Source: an uncultured Dysosmobacter sp.
GTDB taxonomy: Bacteria; Bacillota; Clostridia; Oscillospirales; Oscillospiraceae
Assembly: GCA_934565855.1 (NCBI GenBank)
Contig: CAKTIO010000008.1
Location: 62,001 to 126,000, forward strand
DNA: 64,000 nt
Direction of reading: 5' to 3'
Position 1 is the stretch's first letter. Each line of letters opens with the position of its first letter. Under the pieces are notes generated by a model. That model was not told the DNA's origin. It saw nothing but the letters and a program-made list of their open reading frames with translations, and did no database searches. Positions 39,898 through 48,387 of this stretch are shown one piece after another. Both the position numbers and the translations under genes were made by a program.

Positions 39898-42714
39898 TTA
39901 GAACTGAGGCAGCTTGGACACCACATCCGCACAGCGGGGGCAGAGGGTGGGATGATCGGCGTTTTCGCCCACATGGACGGAGTGCATCCAGCAGCGCTCG
40001 CACTTCTCACCCTTGGCTTCGCTGACCTCCACGGTCAGACCCGGGAAGTTGGTTCCCTTGCCCACGGTGGAATCCGCCGCGGGAGCATCGCTGGTAATGT
40101 TGCAGTCGGAGACAATGAACACCTCGCTGAGACTAATGCCGAAGGTGGACATCAGCGCCTGGGCGGTCTCGTCATCCCCGGCGTGCAGGGAGACGTGCGC
40201 CTCCAGCGCCTTGCCGATCTTCTTGCCGGCGCGGGCGCTTTCCAGCACAGCGTTGACATCGTCCCGCAGCTTCTCCGCCACAGCCCACTTCTCCATCTCC
40301 TTGTCGGAGAGAGCGTAGTCAGCGAAGGGCTGGTTCATGTCATTGAACACCACGTTGCGGGCATCATCGCTGCTGCGGTGGGGCATAACCTGCCAGATCT
40401 CATCGGCGGTGAAAGCCAGGATGGGCGCCATGATCTTGGTCATGGTGTCCAGAATCAGGAACAGGGCGGTCTGGGCGCTGCGGCGCTTTGCGCCGTCCTT
40501 CTCCTCGCAGTACAGCCGGTCCTTGATGATATCCAGATAGAAGTTGGACATATCCACCACGCAGAAGTCGTTGACAGCGTGGGTCACGGCGTTGAACTCA
40601 TAGTCGTCATACGCCTTGAAGCACTTGGCGATCAGGTCATTCAGGCGGGTGACAGCCCAGCGGTCCAGCGGCTCCATCTCGCCGGCAGGCACCAGGTCAT
40701 CGGCATTGAAGCCATCCAGGTTGCCCAAGCAGTACCGGGCAGTGTTGCGGAACTTCAGATAATTCTGGCTCAGCTGCTTGAAGATCTCGTCGGAGCAGCG
40801 GACGTCCGCGTGATAATCGGCAGATGCCGCCCACAGGCGCAGCAGGTCCGCGCCGTACTTATTGATAATTTCATTGGGGTCCATGCCGTTGCCCAGAGAC
40901 TTGTGCATCGCCTTGCCCTCACCGTCCACGGTCCAGCCGTGGGTGACGCACTCCTTGAAGGGAGCCTCCGCCACGCCGGTAGAGCCAACGGCGGTTAGCA
41001 GCGCTGCCTGGAACCATCCGCGGTATTGGTCCAGACCCTCCAGGTACATATTGGCAGGCCAGAAGCCCTGCGTGCGCTTCATGGAAGCCACATGGGTGGA
41101 GCCGGAGTCAAACCAGCCGTCCAGAGTGTCCTCCTCCTTGGTGAAGCCGGACTTGCAGCCGCAGTGGGGGCAGGCAAAGTCCTTGGGCAGAATGTCGGCG
41201 GCGTCTTTTTCAAACCAAGCGTTGGAGCCCTCCGCCGCGAACAGGTCGGACACGGCGTTGATGGTCTCGTCCGTGACAATGGGCTTGCCGCAGTCCGGGC
41301 AGTAGAACACGGGGATGGGCAAACCCCACTTGCGCTGGCGGGAGATGCACCAGTCCGTGCGCTCCCGCACCATGGACTTCATGCGCTCCTTGCCCCATTC
41401 CGGCACCCAGCGCACCTTTTCGCATGCCTCGCATGCCTCATCCTTAAAGGAATCCACGGAGCAGAACCACTGGGGCGTGGCACGGAAGATGATGGGGCCC
41501 TTGCAGCGCCAGCAGTGGGGATAGCTGTGGACGATATCCTCGGAGGCGAAGAGCGCGCCGCTCTCCTTCATGTCGTTGAGGATGACGGGGTTGGACTCGT
41601 CGGTGGTCATGCCGGCGTACTTTCCGGCGTAATCGGTGTGGCGTCCGCGGTCATCCACAGGCACCACCATGTCCATGCCGTAGCGCTTGCAGGTCTGATA
41701 GTCGTCCGCACCGAAGCCGGGGGCGGTGTGGACGCAGCCGGTACCGGAATCCATTGTGACGTAATCCGCCAGCAGCAAACGGGAGGTCTTGGGCAGGAAG
41801 GGATGGTCCGCCAGCATGTTTTCAAAGAAGGAGCCGGGATGGGTCTCCACGATCTCATAGCTGTCAAAGCCGCCCACCTTCATGACCCGGTCGGTCAGCG
41901 CCTCCGCCATGATATACATTTCGCCGTTGGGCGCCTTGACGATGGCGTAGCTTTCATCGGGATGCAGGGCAATGGCAAGGTTGCCGGGCAGGGTCCAGAT
42001 GGTGGTGGTCCAGATCACAAAGAACAGCTTGCTGTGGTCCAGATGCCCCAGCTTGCCCTGATCGTCGTGCATGGGGAACTTGACATACACGGTGGTACAG
42101 GGATCGTCCTGATACTCGATCTCCGCCTCTGCCAGAGCCGTTTCGTCCTTGGGGCACCAGTACACGGGCTTGAGTCCCTTATAGATGTAGCCCTTCTTGA
42201 ACATGGCGCCGAAGACCTTGACCTCCTCCGCCTCAAAGCCGGGGTCCATCGTCTTATAGGGGTGGTCCCAGTCGCCGATGACGCCCATACGCTTGAAGCC
42301 GGTGCGCTGCACGTCGATGTAGTGGTCGGCGAACTCGTGGCAGGCGGAGCGGAATTCCGGCACGCTCATTGCCTTGCGATTGAGCTTATTCTTCTTGATG
42401 ATGGCGGACTCGATGGGCATACCGTGGTTATCCCAGCCGGGGATATACGGGGTATAATAGCCGCGCATGGCGTAGCTGCGGGTAATGAAGTCCTTCAGTG
42501 CCTTGTTCAGGGCATGACCCATGTGCAGGTCGCCGTTGGAGAACGGAGGACCGTCGTGCAGGGCAAAGCGGGGCTTGCCCTCGTTCTTCTTCAGCAGCTC
42601 GTGATAAACGTCCTCTTTCTCCCAGCGAGCCTGCATTTCCGGCTCCCGCTTGGGCAGTCCTGCCCGCATGGGAAAGCTGGTTTTCGGCAGATTGATGGTC
42701 TTGTTGTAATCCAT
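39898..42714 (-). CDS. ileS: Isoleucyl-tRNA synthetase
   Basis: 938 aa, normal for the bacterial type. HIGH motif in SNGDLHMGHALNK (about residue 64). The CP1 editing domain is in the middle (for example DSGTGCVHTAPGFGADDY). The KMSKS loop is present as AMHKSLGN rather than KMSKSLGN. The C-terminal zinc site is CERCW...CPRC. It charges tRNA-Ile and edits Val. The start follows AGGGAG, 27 bp after the small zinc protein, and the pair is under a tRNA-Ile T-box. Confidence 0.97.
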   Translation of the reverse strand: MDYNKTINLPKTSFPMRAGLPKREPEMQARWEKEDVYHELLKKNEGKPRFALHDGPPFSNGDLHMGHALNKALKDFITRSYAMRGYYTPYIPGWDNHGMPIESAIIKKNKLNRKAMSVPEFRSACHEFADHYIDVQRTGFKRMGVIGDWDHPYKTMDPGFEAEEVKVFGAMFKKGYIYKGLKPVYWCPKDETALAEAEIEYQDDPCTTVYVKFPMHDDQGKLGHLDHSKLFFVIWTTTIWTLPGNLAIALHPDESYAIVKAPNGEMYIMAEALTDRVMKVGGFDSYEIVETHPGSFFENMLADHPFLPKTSRLLLADYVTMDSGTGCVHTAPGFGADDYQTCKRYGMDMVVPVDDRGRHTDYAGKYAGMTTDESNPVILNDMKESGALFASEDIVHSYPHCWRCKGPIIFRATPQWFCSVDSFKDEACEACEKVRWVPEWGKERMKSMVRERTDWCISRQRKWGLPIPVFYCPDCGKPIVTDETINAVSDLFAAEGSNAWFEKDAADILPKDFACPHCGCKSGFTKEEDTLDGWFDSGSTHVASMKRTQGFWPANMYLEGLDQYRGWFQAALLTAVGSTGVAEAPFKECVTHGWTVDGEGKAMHKSLGNGMDPNEIINKYGADLLRLWAASADYHADVRCSDEIFKQLSQNYLKFRNTARYCLGNLDGFNADDLVPAGEMEPLDRWAVTRLNDLIAKCFKAYDDYEFNAVTHAVNDFCVVDMSNFYLDIIKDRLYCEEKDGAKRRSAQTALFLILDTMTKIMAPILAFTADEIWQVMPHRSSDDARNVVFNDMNQPFADYALSDKEMEKWAVAEKLRDDVNAVLESARAGKKIGKALEAHVSLHAGDDETAQALMSTFGISLSEVFIVSDCNITSDAPAADSTVGKGTNFPGLTVEVSEAKGEKCERCWMHSVHVGENADHPTLCPRCADVVSKLPQF

Positions 42715-42741
42715 AATGCGTCTCCCTTTATATTGTAAGTT

Positions 42742-42993
42742 TTACTTCTTGTTTTTATCAATCATATTACAGTGGAACATCACCAGTTGGCAGTCCCGGC
42801 AGATCATGGTATCCGGGAACTCCGGAAAGGGGTCCCTTGTAAATATGGATGTGGTATCGTCCCCGATGGGACCAAGGTCGATCATATCCGTGGGGCTTTT
42901 AAAAAACCGCAGCTCCTGCTGGGTCCAAAAGGGATACTTCTGAGTGTGCATAAAGCCCTTCTCCATCGCTTTTCCACAGCCGGGGCAGTTCAT
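42742..42993 (-). CDS. Small zinc-ribbon protein (DUF6487-like) in the ileS operon
   Basis: 83 aa from the ATG with AAAGGAGG seven bases upstream. CPGCGKAMEKG at the start and CRDCQLVMFHC near the end give two CxxC pairs fit to bind zinc. The sequence between is short and beta-rich. It resembles DUF6487 proteins, which have no known role. It is placed between the T-box terminator and ileS, so its expression should follow tRNA-Ile charging. Confidence 0.78.
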   Translation of the reverse strand: MNCPGCGKAMEKGFMHTQKYPFWTQQELRFFKSPTDMIDLGPIGDDTTSIFTRDPFPEFPDTMICRDCQLVMFHCNMIDKNKK

Positions 42994-43017
42994 CGACAGA
43001 CCTCCTTTGGGGCAAAA

Positions 43018-43302
43018 TAAAAAACGCCTTGCCTCCTTCCGAAGACAAAGCGTTTGTGCAAACACTCTGCGGTACCACTCTCGGTTGCCGTATCCTTGCG
43101 GACACGACCGCTTAACGCCTGCTGTCACAGGCTGACGGGATAACGACCGTCACTCGTCCACGCTTACTCGCGTCGTCTTTCAGCAGGAGGCTCCAAGGTG
43201 ATTTTCCCCCGTTCGTGTCCTGACCGCCTTTCACCAGACAGCGGCTCTCTGTTCAGGTTTCCCCGGGATACTCGTCCTTTTCCACGCCAAATCTTCAATT
43301 AC
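43018..43302 (-). ncRNA. T-box riboswitch (tRNA-Ile specific)
   Basis: The minus-strand leader has all T-box parts. A Stem I with GACGAGTA and CAGAGAGCC features is followed by a specifier loop with AUC (bases 43202-43200, context GAAAAUCACC), an isoleucine codon. The T-box sequence AGTGGTACCGC lies at about 43079-43069. A terminator stem follows (AACGCTTTG with CAAGGCGTT, about 43055-43022) and ends in a T-run (43024-43019). Uncharged tRNA-Ile is expected to stabilise the antiterminator and allow transcription of the zinc protein and ileS. Confidence 0.93.
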
Positions 43303-43308
43303 GGGAAC

Positions 43309-43336
43309 ATCATATCACGTTTTATGGGTTTGTCAA
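43309..43336 (-). promoter_or_regulatory. Promoter of the T-box/ileS operon
   Basis: Minus strand: -35 TTGACA (43336-43331), 16-bp spacer, -10 TATGAT (43314-43309). Confidence 0.75.
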
Positions 43337-43395
43337 CCGTTTTTATCCCATTTCCGCCGATTTTTCCCGGGCAGGCGCGGAACCTCTCCCCCTGC

Positions 43396-43560
43396 TTACT
43401 GGTAGCGGTAGTGCCGCCCGGTGAATTCATCCACATAGCTCAGAAACATTTCGTGGCTGCGGAACTCCATCATCTGGCAGCCTTCCGCCTCATGAAACGA
43501 GACGATCCTGTTTTTCGTATCGACCCAAATGCGCCACATCATATTCACTGTCTGCTCCAT
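43396..43560 (-). CDS. 54-aa hypothetical protein behind an ECF-type promoter
   Basis: Reads MEQTVNMMWRIWVDTKNR... and ends ...RHYRYQ before TAA, with GGAGGG nine bases before the ATG. It is rich in Met, His, Glu and aromatic residues, with no signal peptide or membrane segment. I do not recognise the family. It lies between the amidase gene and the ileS T-box, with its own promoter of the TGCAACC...CGTCTA type. Confidence 0.7.
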   Translation of the reverse strand: MEQTVNMMWRIWVDTKNRIVSFHEAEGCQMMEFRSHEMFLSYVDEFTGRHYRYQ

Positions 43561-43613
43561 TTTGAAAACTCCCTCCTGATGTCGTTCTCTCTTTGTGTTC
43601 CTCTGATACTCTA

Positions 43614-43642
43614 TAGACGATTCTTCCCGGAAAAAGGTTGCA
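43614..43642 (-). promoter_or_regulatory. Candidate ECF sigma-factor promoter
   Basis: Minus strand: -35 TGCAACC followed by TTTTT (43642-43636), 16-bp spacer, -10 CGTCTA (43619-43614), about 55 bp before the 54-aa gene. The AAC/CGTC pairing is typical of ECF sigma factors. No ECF sigma gene is in the window. Just upstream (43643-43680) is an AT-rich stretch with interleaved TTTTTTGAAA repeats. Confidence 0.6.
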
Positions 43643-43693
43643 GCTTTTTCAAAAAAATTTTTGAAATTTTTTTGAAAATATGGACCGCAGCGC

Positions 43694-44359
43694 TCACCTC
43701 TGTCCGTCAGCCCGGCGCTCCGCCATCCGGTCTGTCACCGCCTGGCGGAAGGCGTCCCACGCCTCCGGATTTTCCACATAATATTTCGGGCAGTCCTTTC
43801 CCGTCACGTCATAGTGGCGGATGACGTCCTCCGCTGTCAGCTTCAGCTGCAGGCACAGGTCCGCCGTTAAGTCCACCAGCCGGTCATAGGTAACGGCGGA
43901 AAACTCCCCCGTCTCATCCGGATGGCAGACCTCGATACCGATGGTGTCGGCATTGCGGCTGTTGGAGGCATACGCCTCCTCCGTCAGAGGGATGCACTGC
44001 ACCACCTCGCCCTCCAGCCCCACAATGAAGTGGGCGCTGGCATATACCCCGTCCGTTCCGGCGGCAAGCCCCTCAAAATAGCTGCGGTTTGCCTGGGCGG
44101 AGGTGCCGGGGTTACCCACATAGTGGATGACAATGCCGTGGATCTCCTCCAGCGGCAGCTGCGGACGGGAATAGGGGTTGGGCGTCAGGTAGTCCACCTG
44201 CACATCCTCCGGAATGCTTACCCGCTCTCCCGGCAGGACCGCCGGTCTGAACCAGTGCCACAGCGCCAGTCCGGCGGCGAGAAGCCCCACCGCCAGACTC
44301 AGTGCTGCCCACGGGAGGCGTCGGCTGCGTTTTCTGCGTCTCTGTCTCACAGCCGGCAT
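43694..44359 (-). CDS. Membrane-anchored N-acetylmuramoyl-L-alanine amidase
   Basis: 221 aa. A basic N-terminus and one membrane anchor (residues about 14-36) are followed by an Amidase_2 domain. Zinc ligands are expected in GIVIHYVGN, IRHYDVTGKDCPKYY (His and Cys), and the catalytic Glu in DTIGIEVCHP. It cleaves the bond between muramic acid and the stem peptide at the cell surface. It starts three bases after the ABC permease gene ends, suggesting read-through from that operon. Confidence 0.9.
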   Translation of the reverse strand: MPAVRQRRRKRSRRLPWAALSLAVGLLAAGLALWHWFRPAVLPGERVSIPEDVQVDYLTPNPYSRPQLPLEEIHGIVIHYVGNPGTSAQANRSYFEGLAAGTDGVYASAHFIVGLEGEVVQCIPLTEEAYASNSRNADTIGIEVCHPDETGEFSAVTYDRLVDLTADLCLQLKLTAEDVIRHYDVTGKDCPKYYVENPEAWDAFRQAVTDRMAERRADGQR

Positions 44360-44362
44360 CCC

Positions 44363-46402
44363 TTATTTAACTCCTTCCACAGCGTAGTCCTCCACCCACA
44401 CGTCGGCGGCACCGTCCGCGCCGCCGATGACGGTGGTCGGATCAGCGTCCGTCGTCTCCACTATGCCGTTCATCTGTTCGGAATCACTGCCCATCTGCCC
44501 GCAGGTCACAAGCGCCACCCGGTCTGCCAGTCCGGTGTCCGCCAGCACCTGAAGCAGATAGGTGCAGCGGGTGTTGAATTGCAGGTAGATGTCGTTGCTG
44601 CGCCTGCCGGTGCTGTCTGTGCAGTAGAGGTCCAGGGCATTGGCATAGGTATTTTTCCCCGCATCGGGTCCAAACTGGTCCGCGCCGAAATGTCCCGCGT
44701 CCACGTCCTGCATGATGGCATCGAACAGCTTCTTTGCCGTTGCGGCATCCATGCTTCCGGCTTCGGTAAAGCCCACATAGGTGCCTGAGGCGCTGTACTC
44801 CTCCAGATTTCCGCCGGTGACGGTCATATCATCATCCAGCTGGGACAGCAGATTTACCCGTTGAATTCTGGGGTCCTTCACCAGTGCCGCCAGCTGAGAA
44901 ATCACACTGTCCGGATCGTCCAGCTCGCTGTAGAGGTAGATCAGGTCGTAGCTGCGCTTCACCCGGGCACCGTTTTTCAGGCAGTAATTCAGGCTCAGAT
45001 ACGCCGAGCCATCCGACACATCGTCAACGTTCTTCACCAGCATGGGATCATCCGCCCAATAGGTCTGCTGCCGCGACAGCTGGGTCTCCTTATTGTCAAG
45101 AATGCTGCGGTGCAGCTGGGTCAGCTGCTGGATGACCTCCGGATCGGAGACCGTGCCGGAGCAGTAATTCTGTCCGCCGATGCCGAAGGAAACGGATTCC
45201 ACGGTGTCCACCTCCGGGACCCGGTTCTCCACACCCAGCACATCCGCTGCCGCGCAGACACACAGCACTGCCAGCGCCGCTGTCAGCACCGCCGCGCCGC
45301 GCCATCCGGTGCGCAGCACCCGGAAGGACTTGCACATCAGCATCTCCGCCACAAAGTAGCCCACCAGTCCCAGCACCACCATGCACACGCCCAGCAGGGG
45401 AATGGAGCTGTTGCTGCTGTTGTCGCCAAACTGGTTCCAGAGGATGCTGTAAACGCCCTGCCCCAGGCTCAGGGCGCAGCACACCGCCACGCCGTAGCGG
45501 AACAGGTACTTCGCCCACTTCACGGAAATGACGTCGCCCGCCGATTCACTGCGGTGCATCCGGTACAGCAGCAGCGCCAGCACCGTCAGCACCACCGCGG
45601 CAGCAAGATAGGGGATCAGGTTCGTCATATTTTCCATGTGGTAGCCTGATATCTCGTTCAGCTCGGAATAATAGGTTGTGTAGGACACCCCCGCCAGCTT
45701 TACCACCGGACTGAACCACTCTACCACGCTGGGGACGCTGCCGCTGTAATAGCCGTAATACAGCAGGCTGCCCAGGCTTTGCAGCAGCAGCGCCACGCCG
45801 TAGACCAGCCCGTTCAGAATGCCGTAAAACACCGGCAGCGCCAGCAGCTGTCCCGTAAACATGGCGCAGAACACCGCGAAGGAGTAGAAAAACAGCATCT
45901 CTCCCGCCGCGCAGGCAAACCACGTTCCCAATGCGCTCCAGCTCAGACAACCCGCCGCGCCCTGCACCGCCGCTGTCAGCACAAGGACAACGACATCGAT
46001 CACCAGGAACACGCCCAGACCCGTGACATACTGGGTGAGGAACAGTCCCTCCCGCCGGATGGGGAAGCTGTGCATCATGCCCACGGACCGGGAGGAATAC
46101 AGATAGGAAAACAGTGCCATTGCAAACAGGCAGCCAAACACCAGCGACATTGCCAGCGCGGCGCTGCCCGCCTGACTGAGGGTCTCCTGCTGCGTCCGCA
46201 GCGCCATATCCGCAGGGTCGCCGCCCCGGTAATGCCGCCCGAACAGCATCAAAAACTGAGAGGCGGGCATGCAGACCACCCAGATGGCAGCGTACAGCGC
46301 CCACAGCGGCCAGAACCGGCTGAGGTTTTTCACCAGCAGCCCCCGGTTGAACCAGGGGTTCGGCGTCCGCACCTGCTCAGAGGACCATGTTTTTGACTTC
46401 AT
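44363..46402 (-). CDS. ABC-2-type permease with large extracytoplasmic part
   Basis: 679 aa from the ATG seven bases after GGGGGGT, overlapping the ATPase gene by about 26 bp. The first about 400 residues hold ten or so membrane segments. The rest (from about residue 400) is a soluble domain with no motif I recognise (DVLGVENRVPEVDTVESVSF onwards), probably outside the cell. It pairs with the adjacent ATPase. The likely role is export or envelope-stress response, as with YtrA-controlled transporters (inference). Confidence 0.82.
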   Translation of the reverse strand: MKSKTWSSEQVRTPNPWFNRGLLVKNLSRFWPLWALYAAIWVVCMPASQFLMLFGRHYRGGDPADMALRTQQETLSQAGSAALAMSLVFGCLFAMALFSYLYSSRSVGMMHSFPIRREGLFLTQYVTGLGVFLVIDVVVLVLTAAVQGAAGCLSWSALGTWFACAAGEMLFFYSFAVFCAMFTGQLLALPVFYGILNGLVYGVALLLQSLGSLLYYGYYSGSVPSVVEWFSPVVKLAGVSYTTYYSELNEISGYHMENMTNLIPYLAAAVVLTVLALLLYRMHRSESAGDVISVKWAKYLFRYGVAVCCALSLGQGVYSILWNQFGDNSSNSSIPLLGVCMVVLGLVGYFVAEMLMCKSFRVLRTGWRGAAVLTAALAVLCVCAAADVLGVENRVPEVDTVESVSFGIGGQNYCSGTVSDPEVIQQLTQLHRSILDNKETQLSRQQTYWADDPMLVKNVDDVSDGSAYLSLNYCLKNGARVKRSYDLIYLYSELDDPDSVISQLAALVKDPRIQRVNLLSQLDDDMTVTGGNLEEYSASGTYVGFTEAGSMDAATAKKLFDAIMQDVDAGHFGADQFGPDAGKNTYANALDLYCTDSTGRRSNDIYLQFNTRCTYLLQVLADTGLADRVALVTCGQMGSDSEQMNGIVETTDADPTTVIGGADGAADVWVEDYAVEGVK

Positions 46403-47273
46403 AATCAACACCCCCCAGTTCGTAGATAAAGATCTCCTCCAGCGTCAGCGGCACGGCATCCGCCAGCATCGGCTGATACTGCTGCAGACGCAGCACCGCC
46501 TCCTCCGGACTCATACGCAGGATGAGGGTGTGGATACGCCCCACCTTGGAGGCATGCAGCACCGGCAGGTCTGCCGGGACCTCCGTCATACCGTCCGGGA
46601 ACACCACCTGCATTTTCACCATGTTGTCCTGCAGCTGCGCCAGAGACCGCTCCAGCAGCACCCGCCCGTGGTCCATAATGCCCACATGGTCGCACACGTC
46701 CTCCAGCTCCCGCAGATTGTGGGAGGACACCAGCACCGTGGTGCCGCGCTCCGCCACGTCATTCATCATCAGGCTCCACACCTGGCGGCGCATCACCGGG
46801 TCCAGTCCGTCCACGGGTTCGTCCAGAATCAGGTAGTCCGGCATGCAGCTCACCGCCAGCCAGAACGCCGCCTGCTTCTGCATTCCCTTGGACAGCCGCC
46901 GGATGGTGCGGGTCTCGTCAATGCGGAAGACCTCCTTCAGTTTTTCATACCGCTCCATGGAAAAGCGGGGGTAAAACGCCCGGTAAAAACGCATCATATC
47001 CCGGATGTTGGACTGAAGGAAAAAGTACCAGTCATCCGGAATGGAGGCGACCCGCGCCTTCAGCGCCGCGTTTTCCCACACCGGCTCGCCGCCGATGAGG
47101 ACCTCTCCCCCGTCCGGATGGTAAATGCCCGTCAGATGGCGGATCAGCGTGGATTTGCCCGCGCCGTTGGGACCCACCAGCCCGTATACGCTGCCGGAGG
47201 GGACCGTCAGGGTCGCCCCGTCCAGCGCGGTGAAACCGTCAAACCGCTTCACGACCTGTTTTGCTTCGATCAT
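46377..47273 (-). CDS. ABC transporter ATPase subunit
   Basis: 298 aa from the ATG in an ATGA overlap with the GntR gene, ten bases after GGAGG. Walker A GPNGAGKST (about residue 37), signature LSKGMQKQ, Walker B YLILDEPVDG and the switch His in LVSSHNLRELE are all present. The C-terminal about 80 residues are typical of YtrB/CcmA-like exporters. Confidence 0.94.
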   Translation of the reverse strand: MIEAKQVVKRFDGFTALDGATLTVPSGSVYGLVGPNGAGKSTLIRHLTGIYHPDGGEVLIGGEPVWENAALKARVASIPDDWYFFLQSNIRDMMRFYRAFYPRFSMERYEKLKEVFRIDETRTIRRLSKGMQKQAAFWLAVSCMPDYLILDEPVDGLDPVMRRQVWSLMMNDVAERGTTVLVSSHNLRELEDVCDHVGIMDHGRVLLERSLAQLQDNMVKMQVVFPDGMTEVPADLPVLHASKVGRIHTLILRMSPEEAVLRLQQYQPMLADAVPLTLEEIFIYELGGVDYEVKNMVL

Positions 47274-47632
47274 TGCTTCCATACCTCCTCGATCATCATC
47301 TCCAGCTCCGCCCGGGTCACACCCAGATAGCACAGCTCCTGCATCATTTCCCGGACCTTGCCGCAAAGCTCCCTCTGGCGGGAATCGTCCGTTCCCTGCT
47401 CTCCGGAGGCAAAGCTGCCCTTCCCGGGAATGGAATAAATGTAGCGCTGCGCCTCCAGCTCGTTATACGCCCGCTGGATGGTGTTGGGATTGATGGCAAG
47501 CTCTGCCGCCAGCGCCCGCACCGAGGGCAGACGCTCATCCTTTTCAATGGCACCGGAGACGATGAGCTTGCGCAGCTCATCCCGGATCTGCTCGTAAATG
47601 GGGCGGGAATCCCGATAGTTCAGATGGATCAC
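47270..47632 (-). CDS. GntR-family (YtrA subfamily) regulator
   Basis: 120 aa from a GTG with AAAGGAGG eight bases upstream. The winged helix lies in residues about 8-75 (SRPIYEQIRDELRKLIVSGA, then LPSVRALAAELAINPNTIQR), followed by only a short C-terminal dimerisation region, the YtrA hallmark. It probably represses its own ABC operon through the inverted repeat at 47682-47695; in Bacillus such systems respond to wall antibiotics (established for YtrA, inferred here). Confidence 0.92.
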   Translation of the reverse strand: MIHLNYRDSRPIYEQIRDELRKLIVSGAIEKDERLPSVRALAAELAINPNTIQRAYNELEAQRYIYSIPGKGSFASGEQGTDDSRQRELCGKVREMMQELCYLGVTRAELEMMIEEVWKQ

Positions 47633-47681
47633 CCCAGGTTCCTCCTTTCAGCTGCTGTTTCACCGCGGTTTACTGTATTAT

Positions 47682-47726
47682 CTGTATTAGTACAGTTAGG
47701 ATAACAGCTCTGCTGAGTCCTGTCAA
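47682..47726 (-). promoter_or_regulatory. Promoter and inverted-repeat operator of the GntR-ABC operon
   Basis: Minus strand: -35 TTGACA (47726-47721), 17-bp spacer, -10 TATCCT (47703-47698). CTGTA-TTAG-TACAG (47682-47695) is a perfect 5+5 inverted repeat over the expected start, and a further ACTGTA lies at 47672-47677. Confidence 0.65.
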
Positions 47727-47800
47727 GTGGGTTTGGCAGATTTTCCTTGTTTTCCAGCGGCTCCGCCCCGGAAATATGGCTGAAATTCCGCATTTTTTCC

Positions 47801-47829
47801 TTTACAACGTACATTTTATATGATATGTT
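47801..47829 (+). promoter_or_regulatory. Promoter of rpsO
   Basis: -35 TTTACA (47801-47806), 17-bp spacer, -10 TATGTT (47824-47829). The leader of about 110 nt has GC-rich complementary blocks (CGCGG/CCGCG, CCCCA/TGGGG, ATGCC/GGCAT), suggesting an S15-autoregulated structure (inference). Confidence 0.55.
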
Positions 47830-47947
47830 TATAAAGTACGCGGTTCCATGCCGCGCAGAACTCTTCCCCAACGCTTCGTTTCGCGGCTTTTCACCGACCC
47901 GGGGCGCAGTGCTGTGGGGCATATTTTTGAAAGGTGGAAACACAACT

Positions 47948-48214
47948 ATGCTGCGCAAAGAACAGAAAACTGCTATCATCGACGCAAACCGTACCCATGC
48001 CAACGACACCGGCTCTCCCGAGGTCCAGGTGGCTATCCTGACCCAGCGCATCGCCGACCTGACCGCACACCTGCAGAAGAATCCGCAGGACAACCACTCC
48101 CGCCGCGGTCTGTTCAAGATGGTCGGTCAGCGCCGCCGCCTGCTGGACTATCTGGCAAAGAAGGACATCGAGCGTTACCGTACCCTGATCGCCAAGCTGG
48201 GCATCCGTAAGTAA
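47948..48214 (+). CDS. rpsO: Ribosomal protein S15
   Basis: 88 aa, standard length. The S15 signature [20 protein letters not shown] and [20 protein letters not shown] are intact. It binds the three-way junction of 16S rRNA early in 30S assembly. AAAGGTGG precedes the ATG. It is followed by a terminator and then pnp, the widespread rpsO-pnp order. Confidence 0.98.
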   Translation: MLRKEQKTAIIDANRTHANDTGSPEVQVAILTQRIADLTAHLQKNPQDNHSRRGLFKMVGQRRRLLDYLAKKDIERYRTLIAKLGIRK

Positions 48215-48342
48215 GCTTACCGCAGGACCCGTTCCGCCTGTTTCCCGCTTTGCGGAAAACTACGCGCGCTCTCCTGCATCTCCTCATCCCACCGAACCCG
48301 CTTCGCTGGGCTTCGGCAGGAACCCTGAAGAGACAAAAAAAG

Positions 48343-48371
48343 AGCGGCGCGGTGATACCGCGCCGCTTTTT
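48343..48371 (+). terminator. Terminator between rpsO and pnp
   Basis: AGCGGCGCGG (48343-48352) pairs perfectly with CCGCGCCGCT (48358-48367), followed by TTTTT. Some read-through into pnp is expected in this kind of operon. Confidence 0.85.
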
Positions 48372-48387
48372 GCAAAATCCCCCGCGT

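Noticed and set aside
43198..43824. Plus-strand frame across the T-box and amidase end
   Set aside because: It runs through a structured leader RNA and overlaps two supported minus-strand genes, with no ribosome site or domain.
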